From: Actinophytocola xanthii
GTDB taxonomy: Bacteria > Actinomycetota > Actinomycetes > Mycobacteriales > Pseudonocardiaceae
Length of the DNA stretch: 57,987 bases
Assembly: GCF_001921205.1 (NCBI RefSeq)
Contig: NZ_MSIE01000065.1
Location: forward strand, 1 to 57,987
Direction: 5' to 3'
Positions 38,677 through 46,619 of the stretch are shown piece by piece. A program made the position numbers and the translations under genes. The notes beneath the pieces were generated by a model. It saw only the letters and a list, made by a program, of their open reading frames with translations. It did no database searches and had not been told where the DNA came from. Every line of letters starts with the position of its first letter. Positions within the stretch are counted from its first letter, which is position 1.

Positions 38677-39501
38677 ATGTCCGACCTGCTGAGCGGCTTC
38701 GAGCCGGCACCGCAGGACCTGGTGCTGACGCTGCTCGGCTCGTACCTGCGGCCTCGGGAGACGGCCGAGGTGTGGTCCGGTGGGCTGGTCCGGGTGCTGG
38801 GCGAGTTCGGCTTCTCCGCCGGCGCCGCCCGGGTGGCGCTCAACCGCCTGGTGTCCCGCGACCTGCTCGCGCGCACCCGCGACGGCCGGCACGTGCACTA
38901 CGCGCTCACCGCGCGCAGCGTCGCCGTGCTCGCCGAGGGCGACCGGCGGATCTTCACCCTCGGCAGCGCGCCACGCGAGGAGACCACCTGGACCGTGCTC
39001 TGGCACTGGATCCCCGAGGAGCGCAAGCTCGCCCGCACCCGGCTGGTCCGCCGGCTGCGGTTCCTCGGCTTCGGTCCCGTCCAGGACGGCACCTGGCTCG
39101 CTCCGCACGACCGGGAGCAGGAGGTGGCGAAGCTGCTTGCCGAGCACGAGGTGAGCGAGTACGCGGGCGTGCTGCTCGGACGCCCCGCCACCTCGCTCGA
39201 CTTCGCCGAGCTGGTCTCCCGGGTGTGGGACCTCGCCGAGCTGGCCGAGCGCTACCGCGGGTTCGTGGCGACGTTCGGCCCGCACCGGGCAAGCCTGCGC
39301 GATGGCCGGGAGGCGTTGCTGCTGTGCACGCGGCTGGTGCACACCTTCCGCGACTTCCCGTTCTTCGACCCCGAGCTGCCGGTCGCCCTCGTGCCGGCCC
39401 CGCCGCACCGAGCGGCCGCCCTCGCCCTGTTCCACGAGCTGTACCCGGTGCTCGCCGAGCGCGCCGGGCGTTACTTCGACAGCGCGACATCGACGAGGTG
39501 A
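38677..39501 (+). CDS. PaaX-family transcriptional regulator
   Basis: This 274-residue protein has a PaaX-type winged helix (LTLLGSYLRP, then GAARVALNRLVSRDLLARTRDGR), a middle PaaX domain with the hallmark TWTVLWHWIPEERKLARTRLVRRLRFLGFG, and a helical C-terminal domain. In E. coli PaaX represses phenylacetate genes and is released by phenylacetyl-CoA. Here an aryl-CoA such as 2-aminobenzoyl-CoA is a likely signal. I choose ATG 38677, because the -10 box places the transcript start there (leaderless); ATG 38665 lies inside the -10. Confidence 0.88.
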   Translation: MSDLLSGFEPAPQDLVLTLLGSYLRPRETAEVWSGGLVRVLGEFGFSAGAARVALNRLVSRDLLARTRDGRHVHYALTARSVAVLAEGDRRIFTLGSAPREETTWTVLWHWIPEERKLARTRLVRRLRFLGFGPVQDGTWLAPHDREQEVAKLLAEHEVSEYAGVLLGRPATSLDFAELVSRVWDLAELAERYRGFVATFGPHRASLRDGREALLLCTRLVHTFRDFPFFDPELPVALVPAPPHRAAALALFHELYPVLAERAGRYFDSATSTR

Positions 39502-39503
39502 GC

Positions 39504-40307
39504 ATGACCGATCCCATGGCCGACGAGCAGGCAGCCCTGACCTACACGTCCTACCTGGCGTTGGACGAGGTTCTCGCTGCCCAGCGGCCACGCTCCGACG
39601 AGCACGACGAGCTGTTGTTCATCGTCATCCACCAGGTCTACGAGCTGTGGTTCAAGCAGCTGCTGCACGAGCTCGCGCACCTGCAGCGCATGCTGGAGAA
39701 GTCCGACACCGCGCGGGCGGTGCGCACGCTGCGTCGGGCGTTGACGATCCTCAAGGTCGTCGTCGCGCAGATCGACGTGCTGGAAACCATGACCCCGCGC
39801 CAGTTCACCAGCTTCCGGGCCAGGCTCGAGGCCTCCAGCGGGTTCCAGTCCGGACAGTTCCGCGAGCTCGAGGCGGTGCTCGGCCGCCGGGACAAGCGGG
39901 CATTCCAGCACTACCCCAAGGGGAGTGATGCGCGGGAGCGGATCGGTGCGGCTATGTCCCGCCCGGCCCTCTTCGACTCGTTCCTGCACTACCTGGCCGG
40001 CACCGGGTACGCCGTGCCGGCCGAGCACCTCGAGCGGGACGTGCGCGAGCCGTGGGAGCCGTCCGAGGAGGTGCAGCACATCCTCGTCCAGGTGTACAAG
40101 GACGACGCTGGTCCGTCTACAGTGGCCGACCTGCTCGTCGACCTGGACGAGGGCATGCAGGAATGGCGCTATCGGCACGTGAAGATGGTCGAGCGCACGA
40201 TCGGAAGCAAGCCGGGTACCGGTGGCTCGGCCGGGGCGGCCTACCTGCGCTCGACCCTGTTCAACGCCACGTTCCCCGACCTGTGGGCCGTGCGGAGCGA
40301 GCTGTGA
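39504..40307 (+). CDS. kynA: Tryptophan 2,3-dioxygenase
   Basis: This 267-residue haem enzyme opens the indole ring of tryptophan to N-formylkynurenine. Diagnostic segments are LTYTSYLALDEVL, LLFIVIHQVYELWFKQLLHE (with the distal His), SGFQSGQFRELEAVLG and YRHVKMVERTIGSKPGTGG with the haem-ligand His. The ATG lies two bases past the paaX stop, so regulator and enzyme are co-transcribed. It overlaps the kynureninase start (GTGA). Confidence 0.95.
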   Translation: MTDPMADEQAALTYTSYLALDEVLAAQRPRSDEHDELLFIVIHQVYELWFKQLLHELAHLQRMLEKSDTARAVRTLRRALTILKVVVAQIDVLETMTPRQFTSFRARLEASSGFQSGQFRELEAVLGRRDKRAFQHYPKGSDARERIGAAMSRPALFDSFLHYLAGTGYAVPAEHLERDVREPWEPSEEVQHILVQVYKDDAGPSTVADLLVDLDEGMQEWRYRHVKMVERTIGSKPGTGGSAGAAYLRSTLFNATFPDLWAVRSEL

Positions 40308-41500
40308 CCACAGTAGAGGCTCTGCGTCGCTCACCGAACGCGTTGGCCTCGCACTACAGCAGGTTCCGGGTGGGGGAGCGGCTGCTGCTGACCGGCCACT
40401 CGCACCAGGCGTGGCCCGACGTGGCGTTGCGCGGCCAGGTCGAGGCGTTCACCGACGCGGCGGAGGCTGTGGACGGCAAGTGGGAGCTGGCGTTCGCCAA
40501 GGCCGACCGGGTGCGTGCCGGGTTCCGTGCGCTGCTCGACGACCCGTCCGCCGACATCGCCCTCGGCACGTCCACCCACGAGCTCGTGGTCCGGTTCCTG
40601 TCCGCGCTGAACCTGCGCGGGCGACCGCGGCTGGTGACCTCGGACGGCGAGTTCCACACCCTGCGGCGCCAGCTCACGCGGCTCGGGGAGGAGGGGGTGG
40701 AGGTCGTGCGCCTGCCCGCGTCCCCGGCCGACACGCTCGCCGAGCGGATGGCGGCCCAGGTGGACGACACGACGGCCGCGGTGGCCGTGTCGGCCGTGCT
40801 GTTCGGCAACGCACGGATCGTGCCGAACCTCCGCGTGCTCGCCGAGGCGTGTGCGAGGGTTGGCGCCGAGCTGCTCGTCGACGCCTACCACGCACTGGGC
40901 GTCGTGCCGATGTCAGTGCCGGACCAGGGGCTGGAGTCGGCGTGGGTCACCGGCGGGGGCTACAAGTACCTGCAGCTGGGGGAGGGGAACTGCTTCCTTC
41001 GGCTGCCCCCGCACGCCGCCACCCTCCGTCCACTGGTGACCGGCTGGTTCGCCGAGTTCACCGATCTCGCGGAGCAGGCACCCGAGCGGGTGCCCTACGC
41101 CTCGGGCGGGAGCCGGTTCGCCGGGTCCACCTACGACCCGACCAGCCACTACCGGGCGGCGGCGGTACTGGACTTCTTCGCTGAGCTGGAGCTGACGCCG
41201 TCGTTTCTGCGTTCGGTCTCGTTGCACCAGACCTCGTTGCTGGCCAAGCGGTTCGATGAGCTCGACCTGTCGCCGTCGGTGGTCTCCCGGGACCGCTCGG
41301 CGCCGCGCGAGTCCTACGGCGGGTTCCTCGCGCTGGAGTCGCCGCGGGCGGCGGAGCTGCGGGAGCGGCTGGCCGAGCGTGGCGTGCTGACCGACAGTCG
41401 GGGCGAGTACCTGAGGTTCGGCCCCGCCCCGTACCTGTCGGACAGTCAGCTCGAGCAGGCGATCGCCACGCTCGGCTCGGTGGCCTCCGTCAGCCGGTGA
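40304..41500 (+). CDS. kynU: Kynureninase (PLP-dependent)
   Basis: This 398-residue fold-type I PLP enzyme is related to class V aminotransferases and starts at GTG 40304. SHYSRFRVGERLLLTGHSHQAWP resembles the kynureninase opening, LLVDAYHALGVVP carries the PLP-binding Asp, and the Schiff-base Lys is in VTGGGYKYLQLGEGNCF. That last motif departs from the commoner YKYLNGGPG, so substrate preference could differ. Placed after tryptophan dioxygenase it should give anthranilate plus alanine from kynurenine. The 3' end overlaps the convergent protease gene by 11 bp. Confidence 0.85.
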   Translation: MTTVEALRRSPNALASHYSRFRVGERLLLTGHSHQAWPDVALRGQVEAFTDAAEAVDGKWELAFAKADRVRAGFRALLDDPSADIALGTSTHELVVRFLSALNLRGRPRLVTSDGEFHTLRRQLTRLGEEGVEVVRLPASPADTLAERMAAQVDDTTAAVAVSAVLFGNARIVPNLRVLAEACARVGAELLVDAYHALGVVPMSVPDQGLESAWVTGGGYKYLQLGEGNCFLRLPPHAATLRPLVTGWFAEFTDLAEQAPERVPYASGGSRFAGSTYDPTSHYRAAAVLDFFAELELTPSFLRSVSLHQTSLLAKRFDELDLSPSVVSRDRSAPRESYGGFLALESPRAAELRERLAERGVLTDSRGEYLRFGPAPYLSDSQLEQAIATLGSVASVSR

Positions 41501-42056
41501 CGACCTTCCCGGTGTCGGGCAGCGTCGCGATGGCACCGCTGCGGTAGTTGTTCTGCACGCGGTTGCGCTCGGCCGTGTTCGGGTTGGGGTTGGCGCAGGA
41601 GACACCCGCCGAACTACCGGACATCAGGCTGGAGCAGGGGCCGGGCTTCACGTCGAGCAGTCCGAGGATGTGGCCGAACTCGTGTGAGGCGATCCGGACC
41701 ACCGAGTAGCCCTGGTTCACGGCCTGGCGGCCCATCCAGACGGTGCCGCTACCACCGGGACGGACCGGCCCGAGCGTCGCGCGCGGCCAGCCGTTGTCCG
41801 CGATGACCCGCACGTCGGCGCGGGCGCCCGGAGCTGCCCGTACGATCTGGACGTTGGTCACCGCGGCGTTCCAGATGGCCACGCCCTGGGCGACCTCGTC
41901 GGCGAACTCTCCTGCCTGGCTGTCGCTGTAGGTGATGGTGACGGCAGCCACGCCGACGTCCGCGGAGGCCACCGGCGCCGTGGTGATCGAAGCGGTCCCC
42001 GCGGCGACCAGAGCCATCGCGAACGCGAGCAGGGTGATGACTGTGCGTCTGATCAT
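41490..42056 (-). CDS. Secreted snapalysin-type zinc metalloprotease
   Basis: This 188-residue protein has a signal peptide (residues 1-32, ending APVASA) and the M7 motif SHEFGHILGLLD: His125, Glu126, His129 and Asp135 as third zinc ligand. A Met-turn follows in SSLMSG, and two Cys nearby may form the usual disulfide. Snapalysins are small milk-hydrolysing proteases of actinomycetes with preference for aromatic P1' residues. No propeptide of note is visible. Expression is leftward from the region before cmk. Confidence 0.9.
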   Translation of the reverse strand: MIRRTVITLLAFAMALVAAGTASITTAPVASADVGVAAVTITYSDSQAGEFADEVAQGVAIWNAAVTNVQIVRAAPGARADVRVIADNGWPRATLGPVRPGGSGTVWMGRQAVNQGYSVVRIASHEFGHILGLLDVKPGPCSSLMSGSSAGVSCANPNPNTAERNRVQNNYRSGAIATLPDTGKVVTG

Positions 42057-42230
42057 GATTACCTCCCGTTAGTGCCCTCGCTCGGATGCTAGGACGCGCG
42101 GGGAGGACGCCGTTCCGCTGTTCGAGGGGTGTTGGCGGTTCACCAATTACCAGGTACCGGGTCCTGATCGCTCATGCTCGGAGCACACCAGGCACAATGG
42201 GTACAGGCGGATTGGACGAGGAGGCCTGCG

Positions 42231-42959
42231 GTGGTTGAGGGCGAACTGCGTGGGGTCATCGCGCTTGACGGCCCTTCGGGCACCGGGAAGTCGACGGTCG
42301 CCCGCCGCCTGGCCGCCCAGCTCAGCGCGGGGTACCTCGACACCGGCGCGATGTTCCGCGCCGTCACCCTGGCCGTCCTGCGCGCCGGCGTGGACCCCGC
42401 GGACGCGGCGGCGGTGGCCCGGTTCGTGGAGGACGTCGACCTGCGGGTGAGCACCGACCCACTCGACCAGGACACGCGGTTGGGCGATGAGGACGTGAAC
42501 GCGGAGATCCGCGGGAACGCGGTGACGCTGGCCGTGTCGGCGGTGTCGGCCGTGCCGCGCGTGCGTGAGCTGTTGAAGCTGCACCAGTGGCGGATCATCG
42601 AGGAGGCCTGCTCCACGCGGGGCGGGATCGTCGTGGAGGGACGGGACATCGGGACGGCGATCGCCCCGGACTCCCCGCTGAAGGTGTTCCTCACGGCCTC
42701 GACCGACGCGCGGGCGCTGCGCCGCACCAACCAGGACGCCGCCGAGGGACGGGTGTCCAGCTTGGACGCCACCAGGGCCGATGTGGAGCGTCGGGACGGC
42801 CTGGACTCCTCGCGTGCGGCCTCTCCGTTGCAGGCCGCGGAGGACGCGGTCTGGTTGGACACCACCGATCTGGACATCGCGGGTGTGCTCGAGCGGATCC
42901 TGGACCTGGTCGACGAACGCGGGCTGCGCGGAGTCGCGGCGAGCCGCGGCCGCTGGTGA
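42231..42959 (+). CDS. cmk: Cytidylate kinase
   Basis: This 242-residue kinase phosphorylates CMP and dCMP. The P-loop is ALDGPSGTGKSTVARRLA near residue 15, the CMP-binding region YLDTGAMFRAVTLAVL follows, and the lid/GRDIGT motif (VVEGRDIGTAIAP) is present. Start GTG 42231 has GAGGAGG 7-13 bp upstream. rluB and cmk are adjacent in mycobacteria but lie 16 kb apart here because of the second island. Confidence 0.93.
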   Translation: MVEGELRGVIALDGPSGTGKSTVARRLAAQLSAGYLDTGAMFRAVTLAVLRAGVDPADAAAVARFVEDVDLRVSTDPLDQDTRLGDEDVNAEIRGNAVTLAVSAVSAVPRVRELLKLHQWRIIEEACSTRGGIVVEGRDIGTAIAPDSPLKVFLTASTDARALRRTNQDAAEGRVSSLDATRADVERRDGLDSSRAASPLQAAEDAVWLDTTDLDIAGVLERILDLVDERGLRGVAASRGRW

Positions 42960-43600
42960 CGACGAACCTGCCCGAGGGTGCTCTTCCGTGGCTGCACGAC
43001 GTGGCCCGGTGGATCGGTCGCTGGCTGTACCGCCCGGTGTTCCGGCTGCGGGTGCGCGGGTTGGACCGGGTGCCCCGGACCGGGCCGGTGGTGCTGGTCG
43101 CGAACCACAGCTCGCTGATCGAGCCGCAGGTGATCTTCGGAATGCTCCCGCGGCGTTCGGTGTTCCTGGTGAAGAAGGAGCTGTCGAGCGGCCTGATGGG
43201 TCGGGGTCTGACCCTGATCGGCCAGGTCTGGGTCGCCCGCGGGACGCCTGACCGGGCGGCGCTGTCCACGGCGGTCCGCCTGCTGCGTGACGGGGCGCTG
43301 GTCGGCGTCTTTCCGGAGGGGACCCGCGGTTCGGGTGACGTGGCCCGTGCGGAGCAGGGCGCCGCGTGGCTGGTCCGGGCGAGCGGTGCGGTCGTGCTGC
43401 CGGTGGCCACGCGGGGCACGCTGCGGCCGCCGGGGAGCGGCCGACGGTTCCGCCCTAAGCTGGACGTGCTGGTCGGCGAGCCCTTCGCCCTGGAGGTTAC
43501 CCGGGGCAGGGCGGGTCTGGTGGCGGCGACCGAGGACATCCGCAAGCGCCTGGCCGACCTGGTGCGTGAGTTGGACGAGCAGCGCGCCGCCGCTGTGTGA
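42956..43600 (+). CDS. 1-acyl-sn-glycerol-3-phosphate acyltransferase (PlsC-like)
   Basis: This 214-residue protein starts at GTG 42956 in the cmk stop. Motif I reads NHSSLIEP, so the usual HX4D is HX4E. Motif II/III are present as FPEGTRGSG, and VATRGTLRP supplies the later acceptor segment. An N-terminal amphipathic or hydrophobic stretch (WIGRWLYRPVFRL) may associate with the membrane. It would acylate lysophosphatidate in phospholipid synthesis. The cmk-plsC-der order is common in actinobacteria. Confidence 0.88.
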   Translation: MTTNLPEGALPWLHDVARWIGRWLYRPVFRLRVRGLDRVPRTGPVVLVANHSSLIEPQVIFGMLPRRSVFLVKKELSSGLMGRGLTLIGQVWVARGTPDRAALSTAVRLLRDGALVGVFPEGTRGSGDVARAEQGAAWLVRASGAVVLPVATRGTLRPPGSGRRFRPKLDVLVGEPFALEVTRGRAGLVAATEDIRKRLADLVRELDEQRAAAV

Positions 43601-43606
43601 TGAGAA

Positions 43607-45031
43607 ATGACGGACATGACTGAGCTGGATGGCACCTGGGCCGAGGAGTCCGAGTGGACCGTCGTCGACGATGAGTTCGGCGACCCTGACCAGGAGGGCG
43701 GCGAGCCCCCGCAGCCGGTGCTGGCCGTGGTCGGCCGCCCCAATGTGGGCAAGTCCACGCTGGTCAACAGGATCATCGGGCGCCGGGAGGCCGTGGTCCA
43801 GGACAAGCCCGGCGTGACCAGGGACCGGGTGGCCTACGACGCCCTCTGGTCGGGTCGGCGCTTCACGGTGGTGGACACCGGCGGCTGGGATCCCAAGGCC
43901 GAGGGCCTGCAGGCCTCGGTGACCGAACAGGCCGAGCTGGCGATGCGGACGGCGGACGCCGTCCTCCTGGTGGTCGACGCCACAGTGGGCGCCACCAACA
44001 CCGACGAGGCGGCCGCCAGGGTCCTGCGCCGCTCCACCAAGCCGGTCATCCTGGCCGCCAACAAGGTCGACGATGATCGGCTGCTGGCCGACACGGCGTC
44101 GTTGTGGTCGCTGGGCCTGGGCGAGCCGTTCCCCGTGAGCGCCCTCCACGGCCGCAACTCCGGCGATCTGCTGGATGCCGTGCTCAAGGCGCTCCCCGAG
44201 ACCCCCCGCGAGTCGTTCGGCGGCGGTGCCCGGGGCCCCCGCCGGGTGGCCCTGGTGGGCAGGCCCAACGTAGGCAAGTCCAGCCTGCTCAACCGCCTGA
44301 CCGGCGAGAACCGAGCAGTCGTCGACGCGGTTGCCGGCACCACCGTGGACCCCGTGGACTCCCTGGTGGAGCTGGACGGCGAGACCTGGCGGTTCATCGA
44401 CACGGCGGGCCTGCGCAAGCGCGTCAAGACCGCGAGTGGGATGGAGTACTACGCCTCCCTGCGCACGAAGGCCGCTATCGAGGCCGCCGAGGTGGTGATC
44501 GTGCTGCTGGACGCGTCCGAGCCGATCTCCGAGCAGGACCTCAGGGTCCTGACCATGGTGGTGGAAGCGGGGCGGGCGTGCGTGCTGGCGTTCAACAAGT
44601 GGGACCTGGTAGACGAGGAACGCCGCGACCAACTGACCCGCGAACTTGACCGAGGCCTGGTCCGCCTGCCCTGGGCCGAGCGGATCAACGTGTCGGCCCT
44701 GACCGGCCGATCAGTGCGCAAGTTGGCGCCCGCGCTGCGGACGGCGCTCGCGTCCTGGGACCAGCGCGTGCCGACCGGCCAGCTCAACGCCTGGCTGGCC
44801 GAGCTGATCGCCGCCACCCCGCCCCCGGTCCGGTCGGGCAAGCAGCCCAAGGTCCTGTTCGCGACCCAGGCCCAGGTCAGACCGCCAACGCTGGTCCTGT
44901 TCACCAGCGGTTTCCTCGAGGCCGGCTACCGCCGCTTCGTCGAACGGCGGTTCCGGGAGCGCTTCGGGTTCACCGGCTCGCCGGTCCGCATCTCGGTCCG
45001 CGTGCGCGAGAAGCGCCCCCGGAAGAGCTAG
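43607..45031 (+). CDS. der: Ribosome biogenesis GTPase Der (EngA)
   Basis: This 474-residue protein has tandem GTPase domains: [14 protein letters not shown] with DTGGWD and NKVD in the first, [14 protein letters not shown] with DTAGLRKR and NKWD in the second, then a C-terminal KH-like domain. The acidic 35-residue N-terminus before the first P-loop is an actinobacterial extension. Der acts in 50S subunit assembly. It lies 52 bp before tRNA-Pro. Confidence 0.95.
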   Translation: MTDMTELDGTWAEESEWTVVDDEFGDPDQEGGEPPQPVLAVVGRPNVGKSTLVNRIIGRREAVVQDKPGVTRDRVAYDALWSGRRFTVVDTGGWDPKAEGLQASVTEQAELAMRTADAVLLVVDATVGATNTDEAAARVLRRSTKPVILAANKVDDDRLLADTASLWSLGLGEPFPVSALHGRNSGDLLDAVLKALPETPRESFGGGARGPRRVALVGRPNVGKSSLLNRLTGENRAVVDAVAGTTVDPVDSLVELDGETWRFIDTAGLRKRVKTASGMEYYASLRTKAAIEAAEVVIVLLDASEPISEQDLRVLTMVVEAGRACVLAFNKWDLVDEERRDQLTRELDRGLVRLPWAERINVSALTGRSVRKLAPALRTALASWDQRVPTGQLNAWLAELIAATPPPVRSGKQPKVLFATQAQVRPPTLVLFTSGFLEAGYRRFVERRFRERFGFTGSPVRISVRVREKRPRKS

Positions 45032-45083
45032 GGGAGGGGCTGCGCTAAGCTAGCTACGCACCCCGGGAGGTCGGGGGTGTGGC

Positions 45084-45156
<73 letters not shown>

Positions 45157-45158
<2 letters not shown>

Positions 45159-45177
45159 CGGTATAGATGCAGGTCAG
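45157..45177. repeat. Sub-terminal repeat ACCGGTAT..TGCAGGTCAG (left copy)
   Basis: ACCGGTAT followed by TGCAGGTCAG with a 3-base insert occurs here and, with a 1-base insert, at 56068-56086. The copies lie inside the element on both sides of the core and would flank attP in the circular form. They are candidate arm-type sites for integrase or excisionase. Confidence 0.6.
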
Positions 45178-45208
45178 GCCCCGTCCATTGTGGAATGGAC
45201 GGGGCCTG
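45175..45208 (+). terminator. Element-borne terminator after tRNA-Pro
   Basis: A perfect 15-bp stem (45175-45189 with 45194-45208) with a GTGG loop is followed by ATTTCGTTTCT. It lies 17 bp after the tRNA and before the convergent integrase stop, so it can end both transcripts. It belongs to the element and replaces the original tRNA terminator now at 56175-56214. Confidence 0.8.
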
Positions 45209-45233
45209 ATTTCGTTTCTAGATGGCTCTGAGT

Positions 45234-45248
45234 GACTAACTGAGTGAC
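45234..45248. repeat. 15-bp repeat GACTAACTGAGTGAC (left copy)
   Basis: The same 15 bases recur at 56012-56026 in direct orientation. At the left copy the word TGAGTGACTA is itself duplicated in tandem. Positions are about 75 bp and 100 bp from the respective cores, a spacing that suits integrase arm sites. The left copy touches the integrase stop codon. Confidence 0.6.
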
Positions 45249-46426
45249 TACGCGGCTGTGTCCGTGTCCGGGAAGATCCGGTCCATCTCGGTGGCCGCTT
45301 CCTCGACCACCGGTCGGATCTGGTGCCGGTAGACCCGTTCGGTCACTGCCGTGCCGCTGTGGCCGACCAGGCGCGAGATGACCTCGATTGGCACCTTGGC
45401 GTCCGAGAGCAGCGACACGAAGCTGTGCCGCAGTTCACGGGGTGTCCAGTCCTGTGGGTTGAGCCCGGCAGCCTTCAGGATGCGCCGGAACCCGCGCAGG
45501 ACGTTGTGCCGGTCCATCTCGGTACCGACCTGCGAGGCGAACACCAGGCCGTTCTCCTGCCAGTCCGTACCGGCGCGCTGCCGCTGCACGGCTTGCCGGG
45601 CGTGCTGCCGACGTAGCGCCCGGACGGCACGGTGGGGGATGGCCAGCGACCGGCGAGACCTGCGGGTCTTGGTGTCGCCACCGGTCCGCACCGACCGGAA
45701 CACGTCGACGTGCGGCAGCTCCACATCGTCGCCCGTGCGCTCACCGTCGTCGGGCAGGTGGACGTGCGGCCAGGTCAGGGGCCGTGCTTCCTCGGTCCGC
45801 ACGCCACCGAGGAGCGACACGACGGTGTAGTCACCGATGGTGGAGTCGTCCGCTTCTGCGGCCGTGAGCACTGAGTCGGCCTGGTCGTAGGTCAGGGACT
45901 TGGACGGTCGGCCTTCCTGCCCGGTTGGGCACTCGCACAGCATGGCCACGTTCCGCTTCACCTTGTCCCGTGCCTGCGCGAACGTGATGGAGCGTCGGAG
46001 GATGGACAGGATCAACCGCAGTGACCGCGTGCTGAGTGTCTTTGCCCGGTCGGCAAGCCACTTGTCCACGTCGTCGGCGGACAGCTCACGGAGCTTGCGC
46101 TTGCCGATGTAGGGGACGATGTTGGTGTCCGCGAGGCACCGGTAGTTGGTGACGGTGGCTTGGTCGCGGCCGTTGAGACCGAAGGTCAGCCATGCCTGTA
46201 CCGCGTCGCTCACGTGGTAGTTGTCCGGCGCGATCGGCAAACCGTCGTCAAGGTCGCGGACCATTTCCTTGAGCTTGTCCTTGGCGGCCGTCTTGGTTTT
46301 GCCGCTGGCGCTCCTGGTGATGCGTTTCCCTGCCGGGGTGTAGCCGATGGTCACCTCAGCAATCCAGCGCTGCCGTGGCTCACTCCAGTACAGGCCACCG
46401 TCTCCGCGACTACGCCGTTTGGCCAT
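45248..46426 (-). CDS. int: AICE tyrosine integrase (pSAM2 Int type)
   Basis: This 392-residue recombinase starts at ATG 46426, with GGAGGTGCGTT upstream. The N-terminus holds an arm-binding-like segment (GDGGLYWSEPRQRWIAE) and a SAM-like core-binding domain (DAVQAWLTFGL). Catalytic residues are Arg in GGVRTEEARPL near 208, PRELRHSFVSLLSD (box II, where the first His of HxxR is Arg, as in pSAM2-type integrases), LVGHSGTAVTERVYRHQ with the nucleophile Tyr near 362. It catalyses integration at tRNA-Pro and, with the excisionase, excision. Confidence 0.93.
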   Translation of the reverse strand: MAKRRSRGDGGLYWSEPRQRWIAEVTIGYTPAGKRITRSASGKTKTAAKDKLKEMVRDLDDGLPIAPDNYHVSDAVQAWLTFGLNGRDQATVTNYRCLADTNIVPYIGKRKLRELSADDVDKWLADRAKTLSTRSLRLILSILRRSITFAQARDKVKRNVAMLCECPTGQEGRPSKSLTYDQADSVLTAAEADDSTIGDYTVVSLLGGVRTEEARPLTWPHVHLPDDGERTGDDVELPHVDVFRSVRTGGDTKTRRSRRSLAIPHRAVRALRRQHARQAVQRQRAGTDWQENGLVFASQVGTEMDRHNVLRGFRRILKAAGLNPQDWTPRELRHSFVSLLSDAKVPIEVISRLVGHSGTAVTERVYRHQIRPVVEEAATEMDRIFPDTDTAA

Positions 46427-46619
46427 AACGCACCTCCGATTCACTTTCCAGCAGAGCGACGTAGTTCCGGATTGCGGTTTCGGTGATCAGCGTGGCGCGG
46501 CCCTGCTTCACGTACCGCAGGCGACCATTGCGCATCTGTTCGTAGATGACCGTCCGGCTCATCCGCAGGCGTTCCATCACTTCGGGAACCTTGAACAGTT
46601 CCCGGTTCAGTGCTCCCAT
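46410..46619 (-). CDS. xis: Excisionase (MerR-like HTH)
   Basis: This 69-residue protein has the single winged-helix pattern of phage/AICE excisionases: LFKVPEVMERLRMSRTVIYEQMRNGRLRYVKQG. It overlaps the integrase gene start by 17 bp and the upstream replication gene by 13 bp. It would bind near the att arms and tilt Int towards excision. Confidence 0.88.
   Translation of the reverse strand: MGALNRELFKVPEVMERLRMSRTVIYEQMRNGRLRYVKQGRATLITETAIRNYVALLESESEVRYGQTA

Noticed and set aside
42140-44632. Leftward 830-codon open frame opposite cmk, plsC and der
   Set aside because: Fully antisense to three well-supported genes and without any motif.
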